A stretch of 39,436 bases of DNA from CALAED01 sp937891035 (lineage in GTDB: Bacteria; Actinomycetota; Actinomycetes; Streptosporangiales; Streptosporangiaceae), in assembly GCA_035642125.1 (NCBI GenBank), contig DASQSZ010000458.1, positions 1-39,436 on the forward strand, written 5' to 3'. This document shows positions 32,163-39,436 of the stretch, piece by piece. The position numbers and the translations under genes were made by a program. Each line of letters begins with the position of its first letter. Position 1 is the first letter of the stretch. Below the pieces are notes generated by a model that searched no databases, was not told the DNA's origin, and saw nothing but the letters and a program-made list of their open reading frames with translations.

Positions 32163-33322
32163 CCGCCCCGGGACTTGCCCTTCTTGGCGGCGTTCGGGTC
32201 GTCGACTTCACTCAGGCGCTCTCCGGCCCTTACTGCACCCTGATGCTGGCCGACCTCGGCGCCGACGTGGTCAAGGTGGAAAATCCCAAACGCGGCGACG
32301 ACGCGCGTCACTGGGGGCCGCCCTTCGTAGGTCCTGACGCCGCGTACTTCGTGTCGGTCAACCGGAATAAGCGGTCCGTTGCCCTCGATCTCAAGCAGCC
32401 CGAGGATCTTCAGGCCGCACTCGACCTGATCGCCACCGCCGACGTGGTCGTGGAGAACTGGCGGCCGGGTACCGCAGCTCGACTCGGGCTGGCCCCCGAT
32501 CGGTTGCGCACGATGAATCCAAAGTTGACCGTGTGTTCCATCAGCGGATTCGGTCAGGATCAGGGCACTCGCACCGGCTACGACCAGATCCTGCAGGGAA
32601 CCAGCGGCGTCATGTCGATCACCGGCCCGCCCGGCGCGCCCACGAAGTGGGGCGTTCCCATCGGTGACATCGCATCTGGAATGTTCGCGGCTACGGCCAT
32701 CGTGGCGGCTTTGCACGAGCGTGAAAGCACCGGCGTCGGCCGGATCATCGACATCGCCATGCAAGACAGCCTGGTGTCGATGCTCACCCACCATGCGGCC
32801 CGGTACCTTGCCAGCGGTGTCGCCGAGCCCTCGGTGCACAACATGCACGCGACCATCGCGCCGTATGGCATGTACGAGGTCGCCGACGGCTTCATCAACA
32901 TGTGCGTCGGCAACGACTCCCAGTTCCTGCGCATGTGCGAGGCCCTGGACCGGCCCGATCTCGCGGTTGACGAGCGGTTCGCCACCAATCCGCTGCGCGT
33001 GACGTACGCCGCCGAGCTCAACCAGGAACTCGCCAGGAGCTTCGGGACGATCACCGTCGATCACGCCCTTGAGGCACTGCACCGGGCCGGCGTGCCCAGC
33101 GGCCCGGTGCGCCACATCAGTCACGTCCTCGACGACGAGGCCACCGGCGACCGCGCCATGGTCATGGAGTTCACCGGCGACTCCGGGGCGCGAGCACGCG
33201 TGGTGAACACACCGTGGAAGTTCGACGGGCTGGCCCCTGTCGTACGGATGCCGCCTCCCCGCCTGGGCCAGCACAACCATGAGCTGATCGCCCGCCACGT
33301 GACCCACGACCCCAGACCTTGA
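32159..33322 (+). CDS. Class III CoA-transferase (CaiB/BaiF family)
   Basis: The 387-residue protein overlaps the dehydrogenase gene (ATGA). Family marks are VVDFTQALSGPYCTLMLADLGADVVKVENP near the start, YFVSVNRNKRSVALDLK near 63-79, ENWRPGTAARLGL near 99, YDQILQGTSGVMSITG near 141, the catalytic aspartate D170 in VPIGDIASG, and the C-terminal PPPRLGQHN. These enzymes transfer CoA between carboxylates through an aspartyl-CoA intermediate. Here it probably activates the acid made by the aldehyde dehydrogenase; donor and acceptor cannot be named. Confidence 0.93.
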   Translation: MTAPGLALLGGVRVVDFTQALSGPYCTLMLADLGADVVKVENPKRGDDARHWGPPFVGPDAAYFVSVNRNKRSVALDLKQPEDLQAALDLIATADVVVENWRPGTAARLGLAPDRLRTMNPKLTVCSISGFGQDQGTRTGYDQILQGTSGVMSITGPPGAPTKWGVPIGDIASGMFAATAIVAALHERESTGVGRIIDIAMQDSLVSMLTHHAARYLASGVAEPSVHNMHATIAPYGMYEVADGFINMCVGNDSQFLRMCEALDRPDLAVDERFATNPLRVTYAAELNQELARSFGTITVDHALEALHRAGVPSGPVRHISHVLDDEATGDRAMVMEFTGDSGARARVVNTPWKFDGLAPVVRMPPPRLGQHNHELIARHVTHDPRP

Positions 33323-33339
33323 CGAGGGTAGAAACCATC

Positions 33340-34947
33340 ATGACCTCCATCGAACTGTCGGAGTGCATCGCCTCCTCCCTGTCCCAGGCAGGAACCACGA
33401 CGGTCTTCGGAATGCCGGGAGGAGGCAACAACCTCGACTTCATCGGCGCAATCGAAGAGGCGGGCATGAGGTTCGTCCTGGCCCACGCCGAAACTCCCGC
33501 CGCGATCATGGCCGCTGTGTACGGTGACCTCACTGACACTCCTGGCGCGTGCGTGGTCACCCGGGGGCCGGGCGCCGCGAGCGCGGTGAACGGCGTCGCG
33601 CACGCATTTCTCGACCGGCAGCCACTCGTCCTCGTGACCGACGCTGTGAGCAGCGCAGACCGCGAGCGAATCGCCCACCAGCAAGTGGACCAGCGTCGGA
33701 TGTTGGCGCCCATCACGAAGTGGAACGCGACAATAGGCAGCGGAGACCCCGATCAGACCGCCGCGCACGCGGTCAGCGAGGCGTTGACCAGCCCCCGCGG
33801 TCCGGTCCACCTCGACTTCGATCCGTGCGGTGCTTCCACACCCCCACCGCCTGGGACCCGCCGATCAAACGAGCGGGCCAGCGAACTGAGCCAGCTTGGC
33901 GAGATGGTGGCACAAGCCAGCCGGCCGGTGGTGTGTCTCGGTGTCGGAGCACGCGAAGCCGCACCCGTCGTCCGAGCACTGTTCGAGCGTTCCCCGGCTC
34001 CGGTTCTGATGACCTACCGGGCCAAGGGCCTGGTGCCTGACTCATGGTCCAGCGCGGCAGGTCTTCTCAGCGGGGCCACGACCGAGGCGCCGCTTCTTGC
34101 GGCCGCCGACCTCATCGTGATGATCGGTGTGGACAGCGTTGAGTTCATCCCCAATCCCTGGCCTTATAGGGCAGCGGTGGTCTCGCTCAACAGCTGGGCG
34201 GAGTCCAGCCGGTATCTCACCCCCGCCATCGAGGTCGTCGGTGACCTGGAAATACTCATTGCCAAACTGGCTCAGTCCTGGCCGGCCACCACCTGGGACG
34301 CGGACGCTGGAAACAGACACCGGGATTTCGAGCTGGACCGTTTGCTCGCGGCACGGCCGGCTGCTCCAAAGGGCCTGGTGCCACAGGATGTCGTGCGGCG
34401 CACCCGCGCGGCGGCCCCGGCCGGCACCGTCGCAACGGTCGACGCCGGCGCGCACATGCTCCCAGCGATGTCGTTGTGGACCACCGAGGACCTCAACGAG
34501 ATCATCATTTCCAGCGGCCTCGCCACCATGGGCTTCGCCCTTCCAGCCGCGATCGCCGCCGCCCTGGCCCGACCCGAACGACGAGTCGTCTGCTTCACCG
34601 GAGACGGTGGCCTCGGCATGTGCCTGGGCGAGTTGGAGACCTTGAGCCGCCTGGACCTCAAGGTCACGGTCATAGTCTTCAACGACTCGCGGCTGAGCCT
34701 CATCGCCATCAAGGCCAAGCCCGAAGCCAACGGTGGCGCCCACCCCATCACCGAGTACACGCGGATTGACTTCGCGACGGTCGGTCGGGGTTATGGACTG
34801 CTCGCTGCTCGCGCGGCCACGACCGAAGAGCTCGACCAAGCAATCCAACAGGCCTTGGGCCACGACGGCCCAAGCATCATCGACGCCTGCGTAGACCCAT
34901 CCGGCTACCCCGAGGTGCTGGCCGCGATCCGTGGCGAGCGCACATGA
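33340..34947 (+). CDS. Thiamine-diphosphate-dependent enzyme (acetolactate-synthase/oxo-acid-decarboxylase-like)
   Basis: I chose ATG 33340, preceded by GAGGG. A TTG at 33319 overlapping the previous stop is possible and would add seven residues. The 535-residue enzyme has the three-domain ThDP plan: the N-terminal pyrimidine domain with catalytic E51 (LAHAETPAAIMA) and VTRGPGAASAVNGVAHA, a middle Rossmann-like domain (VVCLGVGAREAAP), and a C-terminal PP domain with the ThDP motif TGDGGLGMCLGELETLSR ending in VIVFND. It could be an oxo-acid decarboxylase, carboligase or acyl-CoA lyase. The operon order (with ALDH and CoA-transferase) favours non-oxidative decarboxylation of a 2-oxo acid. It is convergent with the GntR gene 26 bases away. 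Confidence 0.9.
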   Translation: MTSIELSECIASSLSQAGTTTVFGMPGGGNNLDFIGAIEEAGMRFVLAHAETPAAIMAAVYGDLTDTPGACVVTRGPGAASAVNGVAHAFLDRQPLVLVTDAVSSADRERIAHQQVDQRRMLAPITKWNATIGSGDPDQTAAHAVSEALTSPRGPVHLDFDPCGASTPPPPGTRRSNERASELSQLGEMVAQASRPVVCLGVGAREAAPVVRALFERSPAPVLMTYRAKGLVPDSWSSAAGLLSGATTEAPLLAAADLIVMIGVDSVEFIPNPWPYRAAVVSLNSWAESSRYLTPAIEVVGDLEILIAKLAQSWPATTWDADAGNRHRDFELDRLLAARPAAPKGLVPQDVVRRTRAAAPAGTVATVDAGAHMLPAMSLWTTEDLNEIIISSGLATMGFALPAAIAAALARPERRVVCFTGDGGLGMCLGELETLSRLDLKVTVIVFNDSRLSLIAIKAKPEANGGAHPITEYTRIDFATVGRGYGLLAARAATTEELDQAIQQALGHDGPSIIDACVDPSGYPEVLAAIRGERT

Positions 34948-34973
34948 CCTCGAGCCGCCGAGCCGGCGCGGTG

Positions 34974-35708
34974 CTAACCGCTTCGGCGCAGGCGGATCCG
35001 ATAGGAGTAGTGCTCTGGCAGGAAATGGCTGATGGCCAGTTCCACCGCATCACCCTCGGTGTCCAGGTAGAGACGGTCCGCCCGAAGCATGGGGTGGTCG
35101 GGCGGGCAGTTCAAGTAGGCGGCCACGGACTCTGGTGCCCGCTCGACCGTAATACTCTGCTGCGCCTCAGCGATCGCCCGTGACCTCTGCTGGTCGATCA
35201 GCCCGATGACGGTCAGGGTGCTTACCGAACCCGCTGTGTGCAATTCCTCGACCTTCGACAACAGCTCCGCGACCCGGGGCGGCAAGTAGACCGTCGTGGC
35301 GCAAAAGCGCACGCCATCGTGGGTACGAACGAAGCGGACCTCGTATACGACGTCGGTCAGCAAGCGGAGGCGGCCGGCGTTCGCCGGGTCGACCCGGCGC
35401 CTTAACGGCGCCAGCACCTCCATGACCGTGTCCTCCGAGAGCCCCATAAGATCGTCGACGGTACCGACCTGCCGCACATAACCGTCTCCGCTCGGCTGGG
35501 CGAAGGTCCCCTTGCCGCGGACACGATAGACCATGCCGTCGGCAACCAGTTCCTGGAAAGCCCGCCTCACGGTTTGCCGGCTGACCTGGAATTCGGCGGC
35601 CAATTCGGCCTCCGTAGGGAGCTGCCGACCGTTTGCAAAGGTGCCCTGAAGGACTTGAGCCCGCAAATGACGTGCCAATATCTGATAATTCGACTCGCTT
35701 TGGCGCAC
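34974..35708 (-). CDS. GntR-family (HutC/UTRA) transcriptional regulator
   Basis: The 244-residue protein starts at GTG 35708 after GAGGGGAG. Residues 8-75 form the winged helix-turn-helix of GntR proteins (LARHLRAQVLQGTFANGRQLPTEAELAAEFQVSRQTVRRAFQELVADGMVYRVRGKGTF). Residues about 95-240 form a UTRA ligand-binding domain (VYEVRFVRTHDGVRFCATTVYLP, AYLNCPPDHPMLRADRLYLDTEG). HutC-type members usually repress catabolic genes and release DNA on binding the substrate or an intermediate. It lies downstream of ilvE, and the GGCCGKACA-type motif is found upstream of it and of the surrounding units. Confidence 0.95.
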   Translation of the reverse strand: MRQSESNYQILARHLRAQVLQGTFANGRQLPTEAELAAEFQVSRQTVRRAFQELVADGMVYRVRGKGTFAQPSGDGYVRQVGTVDDLMGLSEDTVMEVLAPLRRRVDPANAGRLRLLTDVVYEVRFVRTHDGVRFCATTVYLPPRVAELLSKVEELHTAGSVSTLTVIGLIDQQRSRAIAEAQQSITVERAPESVAAYLNCPPDHPMLRADRLYLDTEGDAVELAISHFLPEHYSYRIRLRRSG

Positions 35709-35772
35709 GACGACTCACTCCCCTCTCGCTGTCGAAGCGTGCTGCCAGCCCGCCGGGCAATCATTCGAACTC

Positions 35773-35785
35773 AATTGGCCGGACA
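35773..35785 (+). promoter_or_regulatory. Proposed GntR operator, site F (own gene)
   Basis: AATTGGCCGGACA matches 10 of 13 bases with sites A and B. It lies 65 bp upstream of the regulator's start, in the 116-base ilvE-regulator gap, close to a possible -35 (TTGTCC on minus). It would allow autoregulation. It is the weakest of the four sites. Confidence 0.35.
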
Positions 35786-35824
35786 AGCCGAGGGTATCCG
35801 CAGCGGCTTCCCCGGAGCACGCGT

Positions 35825-36958
35825 TCAGATGATCCGGTGCAGCCAGCCGAACGCGTCTTCGGCGCGCCCGAACTGCATGTCGACGAGCTGTTTGCGGATG
35901 GCCATGGTCACCTCCCCGGAGGTCCGCGGCGGCTCGGGCACATCACCGGCGGCCGACACCAACCTTCCGACCGGCGTGATGGCCGCGGCCGTACCACATG
36001 CGAAGACCTCGGTGATCGCACCCGAGAGGACGCCGGCGCGCCACTCGTCGACGGAGAACTTCCGCTCCTCCACGACCAAGCCCATCTTTTCCGCCAGCTC
36101 GATGATGCTGGCGCGGGTGATGCCCTCGAGGATGGTGCCGGTGGCGGGGGTGACGAGGCGGCCGTCGGCGTGCACGAAATAGAGGTTCATCCCACCGAGT
36201 TCCTCGACGTACTTCAGCTCTTGGGCGTCCAGGAAGACCACCTGGTCACAGCCGTGCGCATACGCCTCCTGCTGCGCCACCAGCGAGCTCGCGTAGTTGC
36301 CGCCGGCCTTGGCCGCGCCCATGCCACCGTGGGCGGCACGGGTGTACTCAGTGGTGAGCCAGACCGTGATCGGCTTGATGCCGCCCTTGAAGTAGGACCC
36401 CGCCGGGCTGGCGATCACCATGAACGTGACATGCGGAGACGGCCGCACCCCGAGGAAGACCCCGGAGCCGAACATGAAGGGCCGTATATAGAGACTGTTC
36501 TCATCCTCGCCGGCAGGGACCCAGCGCTGGTCGATCCGGACGAGCTCGTCTACCGCCTGCACAAAGTCGTCGACCGGGAGCTCCGGGAACGCGAGTCGCC
36601 GGCTGGAGCGCTGCATCCGAAGGGCATTCGCCTCCGGACGAAACGACCAAATTGAGCCGTCGGGATGCCTGTACGCCTTCATGCCCTCGAAGATCTCCTG
36701 GGCGTAATGGAGCACGGCGGTGGCCGGGTCAAGGCTAAGCGGCCCGTAAGGCTCGATCCGCGCGTTGTGCCAGCCGTCGTGAGGGGTCCACTCCACACGG
36801 AACATGTGGTCGGTGAAGTGGTGGCCGAAACCGGGTTCGGACAGGATCTCTGCGACTCGCTCGTCGGAGGTCGGGCTCAGCGAAGGGATGGTGCTGATCC
36901 GACGAAGGCCGCCGCCCGTGGCCGTCTGGGGCTTTGCTTTGGAGACGCTTGGGCGCAC
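35825..36958 (-). CDS. ilvE: Branched-chain-amino-acid aminotransferase
   Basis: I place the start at GTG 36958 with GGAG upstream, giving 377 residues, the usual size. A TTG at 37042 would extend the protein into the promoter region. Class II IlvE marks are PGFGHHFTDHMF, LSLDPATAVLHYAQEIFEGMKAYR, FRPEANALRMQRSSRRLAFPELP, YIRPFMFGSG, the PLP lysine in GMGAAKAGGNYASSL, LGGMNLYFV, LEGITRASI and EVFACGTAAAITPVG. It exchanges amino groups between branched-chain or related amino acids and 2-oxoglutarate. Sharing of the operator motif with the catabolic units suggests it works as the first, deaminating step of this island. A second, distinct class IV enzyme is in operon A. Confidence 0.95.
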   Translation of the reverse strand: MRPSVSKAKPQTATGGGLRRISTIPSLSPTSDERVAEILSEPGFGHHFTDHMFRVEWTPHDGWHNARIEPYGPLSLDPATAVLHYAQEIFEGMKAYRHPDGSIWSFRPEANALRMQRSSRRLAFPELPVDDFVQAVDELVRIDQRWVPAGEDENSLYIRPFMFGSGVFLGVRPSPHVTFMVIASPAGSYFKGGIKPITVWLTTEYTRAAHGGMGAAKAGGNYASSLVAQQEAYAHGCDQVVFLDAQELKYVEELGGMNLYFVHADGRLVTPATGTILEGITRASIIELAEKMGLVVEERKFSVDEWRAGVLSGAITEVFACGTAAAITPVGRLVSAAGDVPEPPRTSGEVTMAIRKQLVDMQFGRAEDAFGWLHRII

Positions 36959-37019
36959 CTGGACTTCACTCCACCTCGTGGGACCTGGCGGACCTGGCGA
37001 CCTGACGCTTGGGTGCACC
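36944..37019 (-). repeat. Direct repeats in the ilvE leader
   Basis: GACGCTTGGGYGCACC occurs at 36944-36959 and 37004-37019, exactly 60 bp apart and differing at one base. Between them, GGACCTGGC is repeated in tandem (36981-36998). The downstream copy covers the chosen start codon. Confidence 0.6.
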
Positions 37020-37031
37020 ACGCCCCATATA

Positions 37032-37044
37032 TATACGGCCAATA
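37032..37044 (-). promoter_or_regulatory. Proposed GntR operator, site C (ilvE)
   Basis: On the minus strand it reads TATTGGCCGTATA and shares the core TGGCCGTA with sites A and B. It lies 73 bp upstream of the ilvE start, just downstream of a possible TTGACG-N18-GACAAT promoter. Confidence 0.45.
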
Positions 37045-37182
37045 GCGACTATTGTCGGTGATTAGGCTCAGCCACGTCAAGCGTCTCGCCCGCTTCCCGC
37101 GCGCCCGGCACAGCAGCGCGCTCGCCTGATGCCCCTTTCAGGCGCAAAGGCACAGCTCATGGCACCAACGTCCCCCGGACCC

Positions 37183-37210
37183 TTGACACCGGCCAGCCAT
37201 TACGTAATAT
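37183..37210 (+). promoter_or_regulatory. Promoter of the RraA-family/CoA-transferase unit
   Basis: TTGACA (37183-37188) and TAATAT (37205-37210) are separated by 16 bases, close to the housekeeping sigma consensus. It is the best promoter in the window. The operator motif begins inside the -10 element. Confidence 0.75.
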
Positions 37211-37219
37211 GGCCGTACA
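37207..37219 (+). promoter_or_regulatory. Proposed GntR operator, site B
   Basis: ATATGGCCGTACA, identical to site A, overlaps the -10 element at 37205-37210 and the expected transcription start. This is a classical repressor position. Outer TACG (37201) and CGTA (37214) form a short inverted repeat. Confidence 0.6.
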
Positions 37220-37240
37220 TTTTGAGAATCAGGGTGGCAG

Positions 37241-37255
37241 GGCGGGTCTTCGCGG
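37241..37255 (+). promoter_or_regulatory. Shared leader element, copy 2
   Basis: GGCGGGTCTTCGCGG matches the element in the aldehyde dehydrogenase leader at 14 of 15 bases. It lies about 22 bases after the operator motif (48 in the other copy). Confidence 0.35.
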
Positions 37256-37417
37256 CGTCCCAGTGAGCGTTGTCGAGATCTGGCCGATCGAGCTCCGTGC
37301 CACACGTTCGACCGGGCGACGGAGCCTTACCTCCTGCGAGGTGGCCGACCCGCGGCCGTTAGCCAGACTTGGCCGCTACCAACGGCCGCAACCACTTTCG
37401 AGAACAAGAGGCAGTGG

Positions 37418-38191
37418 ATGGCGAGCGAACAGGAACTCAGCACGGTGCGCGACCGGCTGCTCGGACTGATCGACGAGGAGCGGATCCGCGCCGTGAATAT
37501 CGACCGGCCGGCCAAAGAGGTCGTCGATCGCTACCTCGCCCTGACCGACCTGTGCTCCACGGTGTCGGACGCGATGGACGAGCTCGGCATTGGGTGCGCG
37601 ATACCGGCGTGCGAGCTGACGCCATTGGCGGACGGACAGCGCGTGTGCGGCCCTGCGATTACAGTGCGCTATGTACCGGCGGACGGTAACCCCGGAGCGC
37701 ACTACCAGCGCAATGATCGGGCCCGTCTCGCCGACCGCGACCTCTATGGGGTCGGGCAGGCCGGAGACGTCGCGGTTTTCGACTGCGGCGGGCGCGCCGA
37801 CGTCTCGGTCATGGGCGGGCTGTCGACCCGGTGGGCCAAACGGCTGAACATCGCCGCGTGCATCGTCGACGGCGGTGTGCGCGACGTCGACTCCATCCGC
37901 GCGCAGGGGCTGAGCGTGTGGAGCCGTGGCCGGACGCCGATCACCGGCAAACACCGCGTCGAGGCAGTAGAGATCAACGGAACGGTCGCGCTCGATCGCG
38001 CACAGGTGGAGCCGGGTGACCTGGTGGTCGCCGACGGCTCGGGCGTGTGCGTCGTGCCGCGCACCCATGTGGAGACGGTCTTGGAACGCTGCGAGGCCGC
38101 CGACGACGTCGAGGCCGAAGTGATTGCGCTGATCGATCAACACGCCTCGGTGGCGAAAGTCACCTCCGCCCTGCGTGCCGACCTTTGGTAG
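37418..38191 (+). CDS. RraA-family protein (4-hydroxy-2-oxo-acid aldolase-like)
   Basis: ATG 37418 follows AAGAGGCAG. The 257-residue protein has an N-terminal helical extension of about 45 residues, then VSDAMDELGIGCAIP, GQRVCGPAITVRYVP, QAGDVAVFDCGGRADVSVMGGLSTRWAKRLNIAACIVDGGVRDVDSI with the DGGVRD catalytic motif near 150, and VEPGDLVVADGSGVCVVP. Enzymatic relatives cleave 4-hydroxy-4-methyl-2-oxoglutarate or similar oxo acids to pyruvate; other RraA proteins are non-enzymatic. It shares its promoter control with the ALDH operon and is followed after 68 bases by a mesaconyl-CoA-type CoA-transferase. A dicarboxylic oxo acid is therefore a sensible substrate class. It is the third RraA-family gene of the window. 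Confidence 0.85.
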   Translation: MASEQELSTVRDRLLGLIDEERIRAVNIDRPAKEVVDRYLALTDLCSTVSDAMDELGIGCAIPACELTPLADGQRVCGPAITVRYVPADGNPGAHYQRNDRARLADRDLYGVGQAGDVAVFDCGGRADVSVMGGLSTRWAKRLNIAACIVDGGVRDVDSIRAQGLSVWSRGRTPITGKHRVEAVEINGTVALDRAQVEPGDLVVADGSGVCVVPRTHVETVLERCEAADDVEAEVIALIDQHASVAKVTSALRADLW

Positions 38192-38259
38192 GGCGAGCGA
38201 GTCGTACCCGGCGTCCCGGCGTGGCGATCTCCGCGGACACGGGATGGAGGTGATGAGCG

Positions 38260-39436
38260 GTGGGTGGTGAACCTGCCGGAACGCGCGCCTCCGGGGCCAC
38301 CACGGCTGGTCCCTTGAGTGGGTTGAAGGTCTTTGAGGTCTCGGCCTTCGTGGCAGCGCCGCTCGGTGGCATGACGCTCGCCCAGCTCGGTGCGGATGTC
38401 ATCCGTATCGATCCGCTCGGCGGGGCGGCAGACCGCTCGCGGTGGCCGCTCACTTCGTCCGGTGTGAGCTTGTACTGGGCCGGCCTCAACAAGGGCAAGG
38501 AGTCGATCACTGTCGACCTCTCCTCGCCGCGGGGTCGTGCGATCGTCAATGACCTCGTCTCCTCCTGCTCCGACGGAGCAGCGGTGGTCCTGACCAACGT
38601 GGCGGGACGTGACTGGCTTTCCTACGAAGCCCTCTCGGCCGTTAGGAAGGACTTGATCCACGTTCAGGTACTTGGGCACCCCGACGGGAGCCCGGCTGTC
38701 GACTACACCGTCAATGCAGCGGTCGGCTTTCCCTTGGTGACCGGTCCGCAGGCAATCGCCGACCCGGTGAACCACGTGCTGCCGGCGTGGGATATCGCGT
38801 GCGGTCTCTACGCAGCCCTTGGGGTGACGGCCGCGCAGGTGCGGCGGCTGCACACGGGCCGCGGTGAGAAAGTCACCGTCGCGCTCGCGGACGTGGCGCT
38901 CGCAATGGCGGCAAATCTGGGGTTCATCGCCGAAGCCCAGGTCAATCGCACCGAGAGAAGAAGAATCGGGAACCACCTCTACGGCGGTTTTGCCCGAGAC
39001 TTCCTGTGCTCGGACGGTGCGCGCGTCATGGTGGTGGCGTTGACGCGAAGACACTGGCTCGACCTGCTGGACGTAACCGGCATGCACGAACCGGTCACGG
39101 CTTTGGAGCGAAGCCTGCCGGCGGACTTCTCCAAGGAAGACGATCGGTTTGAATTCCGCGAAGTGCTCGCCGGCCTTTTTGAACGATGGTTCCAATCTCT
39201 TCCGGTCTCGGTGGTCTCCAGGCGCCTCCGGCGATCCAGTCTGCTCTGGTCGCAGTACCGGACCTTCGCCGAGGTGGTGGAAGACCTACAGCGAAACCCC
39301 AACGCCGTGATGAGTGAGATCGACCAGCCCGGCATTGGAAAGCACCTTGCGGCAGGGATCCCGGTTCGACTCCACTCGAGCCCGGGCGAAGCCGTTCCGG
39401 CCCCGACCATCGGAGGCGACGGCGTGGCCGTTCTCC
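38260..39436 (+). CDS. mct: Class III CoA-transferase, 2-methylfumaryl-CoA isomerase (mesaconyl-CoA C1-C4 transferase)-like, partial
   Basis: GTG 38260 follows GGAGGTGATG at ideal spacing, and the frame is open to the right edge (392 codons). The sequence closely follows Mct of the 3-hydroxypropionate cycle: FEVSAFVAAPLGGMTLAQLGADVIRIDPLGG, YWAGLNKGKESITVDL, DYTVNAAVGFPLVTGP, NHVLPAWDIACGL with the catalytic aspartate D178, GNHLYGGFARDF and EQPGIG-like DQPGIGKHL. Mct moves CoA within mesaconate from the C1 to the C4 carboxyl. Actinobacterial homologues also occur in other mesaconate or methylated dicarboxylate routes. Specificity is inferred from similarity. No other genes of the 3-hydroxypropionate cycle are in view. 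Confidence 0.88.
   Translation, partial: MGGEPAGTRASGATTAGPLSGLKVFEVSAFVAAPLGGMTLAQLGADVIRIDPLGGAADRSRWPLTSSGVSLYWAGLNKGKESITVDLSSPRGRAIVNDLVSSCSDGAAVVLTNVAGRDWLSYEALSAVRKDLIHVQVLGHPDGSPAVDYTVNAAVGFPLVTGPQAIADPVNHVLPAWDIACGLYAALGVTAAQVRRLHTGRGEKVTVALADVALAMAANLGFIAEAQVNRTERRRIGNHLYGGFARDFLCSDGARVMVVALTRRHWLDLLDVTGMHEPVTALERSLPADFSKEDDRFEFREVLAGLFERWFQSLPVSVVSRRLRRSSLLWSQYRTFAEVVEDLQRNPNAVMSEIDQPGIGKHLAAGIPVRLHSSPGEAVPAPTIGGDGVAVL

Larger units (their letters stand above)
36959..37417. promoter_or_regulatory. Divergent control region between ilvE and the RraA-family gene
   Basis: This 459-base region carries the ilvE leader repeats, operator-like sites C and B, a strong predicted promoter for the plus strand, and a leader of about 195 bases for the RraA-family gene. 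Small open frames here lack ribosome binding sites. Confidence 0.6.

Noticed and set aside
36959..37042. Longer IlvE starting at TTG 37042
   Set aside because: The extension covers the operator core and leader repeats and is proline-rich, unlike IlvE N-termini; GTG 36958 gives the usual length.
37209..37469. Small open frame beginning at the ATG inside operator site B
   Set aside because: It has no ribosome binding site, overlaps the RraA-family start in another frame and shows no domain; the ATG is part of the operator motif.
1..39436. tRNA, rRNA, transposase, integrase, attachment site or replication origin
   Set aside because: I looked for typical motifs on both strands and found none that I could support; cloverleaf and repeat searches by software were not possible here.

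Overview
The window is about 39 kb of very GC-rich DNA. It has many GTG and TTG starts, translationally coupled overlaps of the ATGA, GTGA and TGATG type, a nonribosomal peptide synthetase (NRPS) gene and FtsX/MacB-type ABC genes. This suggests a filamentous actinomycete such as a Streptosporangiales or Pseudonocardiales member. The order is an inference from style only. I see no tRNA, rRNA, CRISPR array or insertion sequence.

Region 1 (1-16604) looks like one side of a biosynthetic gene cluster, almost entirely on the minus strand and leaving the window on the left. Operon A (16604 down to 7162) encodes an HMGL/DmpG-like aldolase, a haem-oxygenase-like diiron oxidase with all six metal ligands visible, a class IV aminotransferase, a stand-alone ATP-grasp-type ligase, an OSBS/N-succinylamino-acid-racemase-type enolase-superfamily enzyme, an RraA-type aldolase, an MlrC-type metalloenzyme, a nitroreductase and a class I aminotransferase. 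Operon B (6063 down to 1) encodes an MFS exporter, a fusion of an M20 deacylase with a second ATP-grasp-like ligase, an SHMT-like PLP enzyme with altered active-site residues, and the start of an NRPS with a condensation domain. A short PhzF-like gene (6355-7041, plus strand) sits between the operons and ends at a perfect 21-bp inverted repeat. A 25-bp box, 23/25 identical, lies upstream of both operons in the same orientation. My reading is that an unusual amino acid is built by aldol chemistry, transamination and diiron oxidation, handled as an N-acylated form, ligated by ATP-grasp enzymes, and joined by the NRPS. I do not recognise this combination as a named pathway.

Region 2 (16884-30296) holds cutA, a secreted DUF4185-like protein with a fibronectin III tail, a gallate/protocatechuate 4,5-cleavage lower-pathway module, and a four-gene ABC system. 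The lower-pathway module is galC and galB on minus, divergent from a DUF1932 dehydrogenase and a DUF6282 protein on plus. The ABC system has two dissimilar large permeases and two ATPases, all translationally coupled. A 17-bp tandem repeat has grown out of the 3' end of galB.

Region 3 (30735-39436) is a catabolic-looking island. It has aldehyde dehydrogenase, class III CoA-transferase and ThDP-enzyme genes (plus), a GntR/HutC regulator and IlvE (minus), and a third RraA-family protein followed by a homologue of 2-methylfumaryl-CoA isomerase that runs off the right edge (plus). The enzymes can be ordered as amino acid to 2-oxo acid to aldehyde to acid to CoA ester. A shared motif, WTGGCCGKAYA, occurs upstream of each transcription unit, including the regulator's own gene. 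The GntR protein therefore probably controls all of them.
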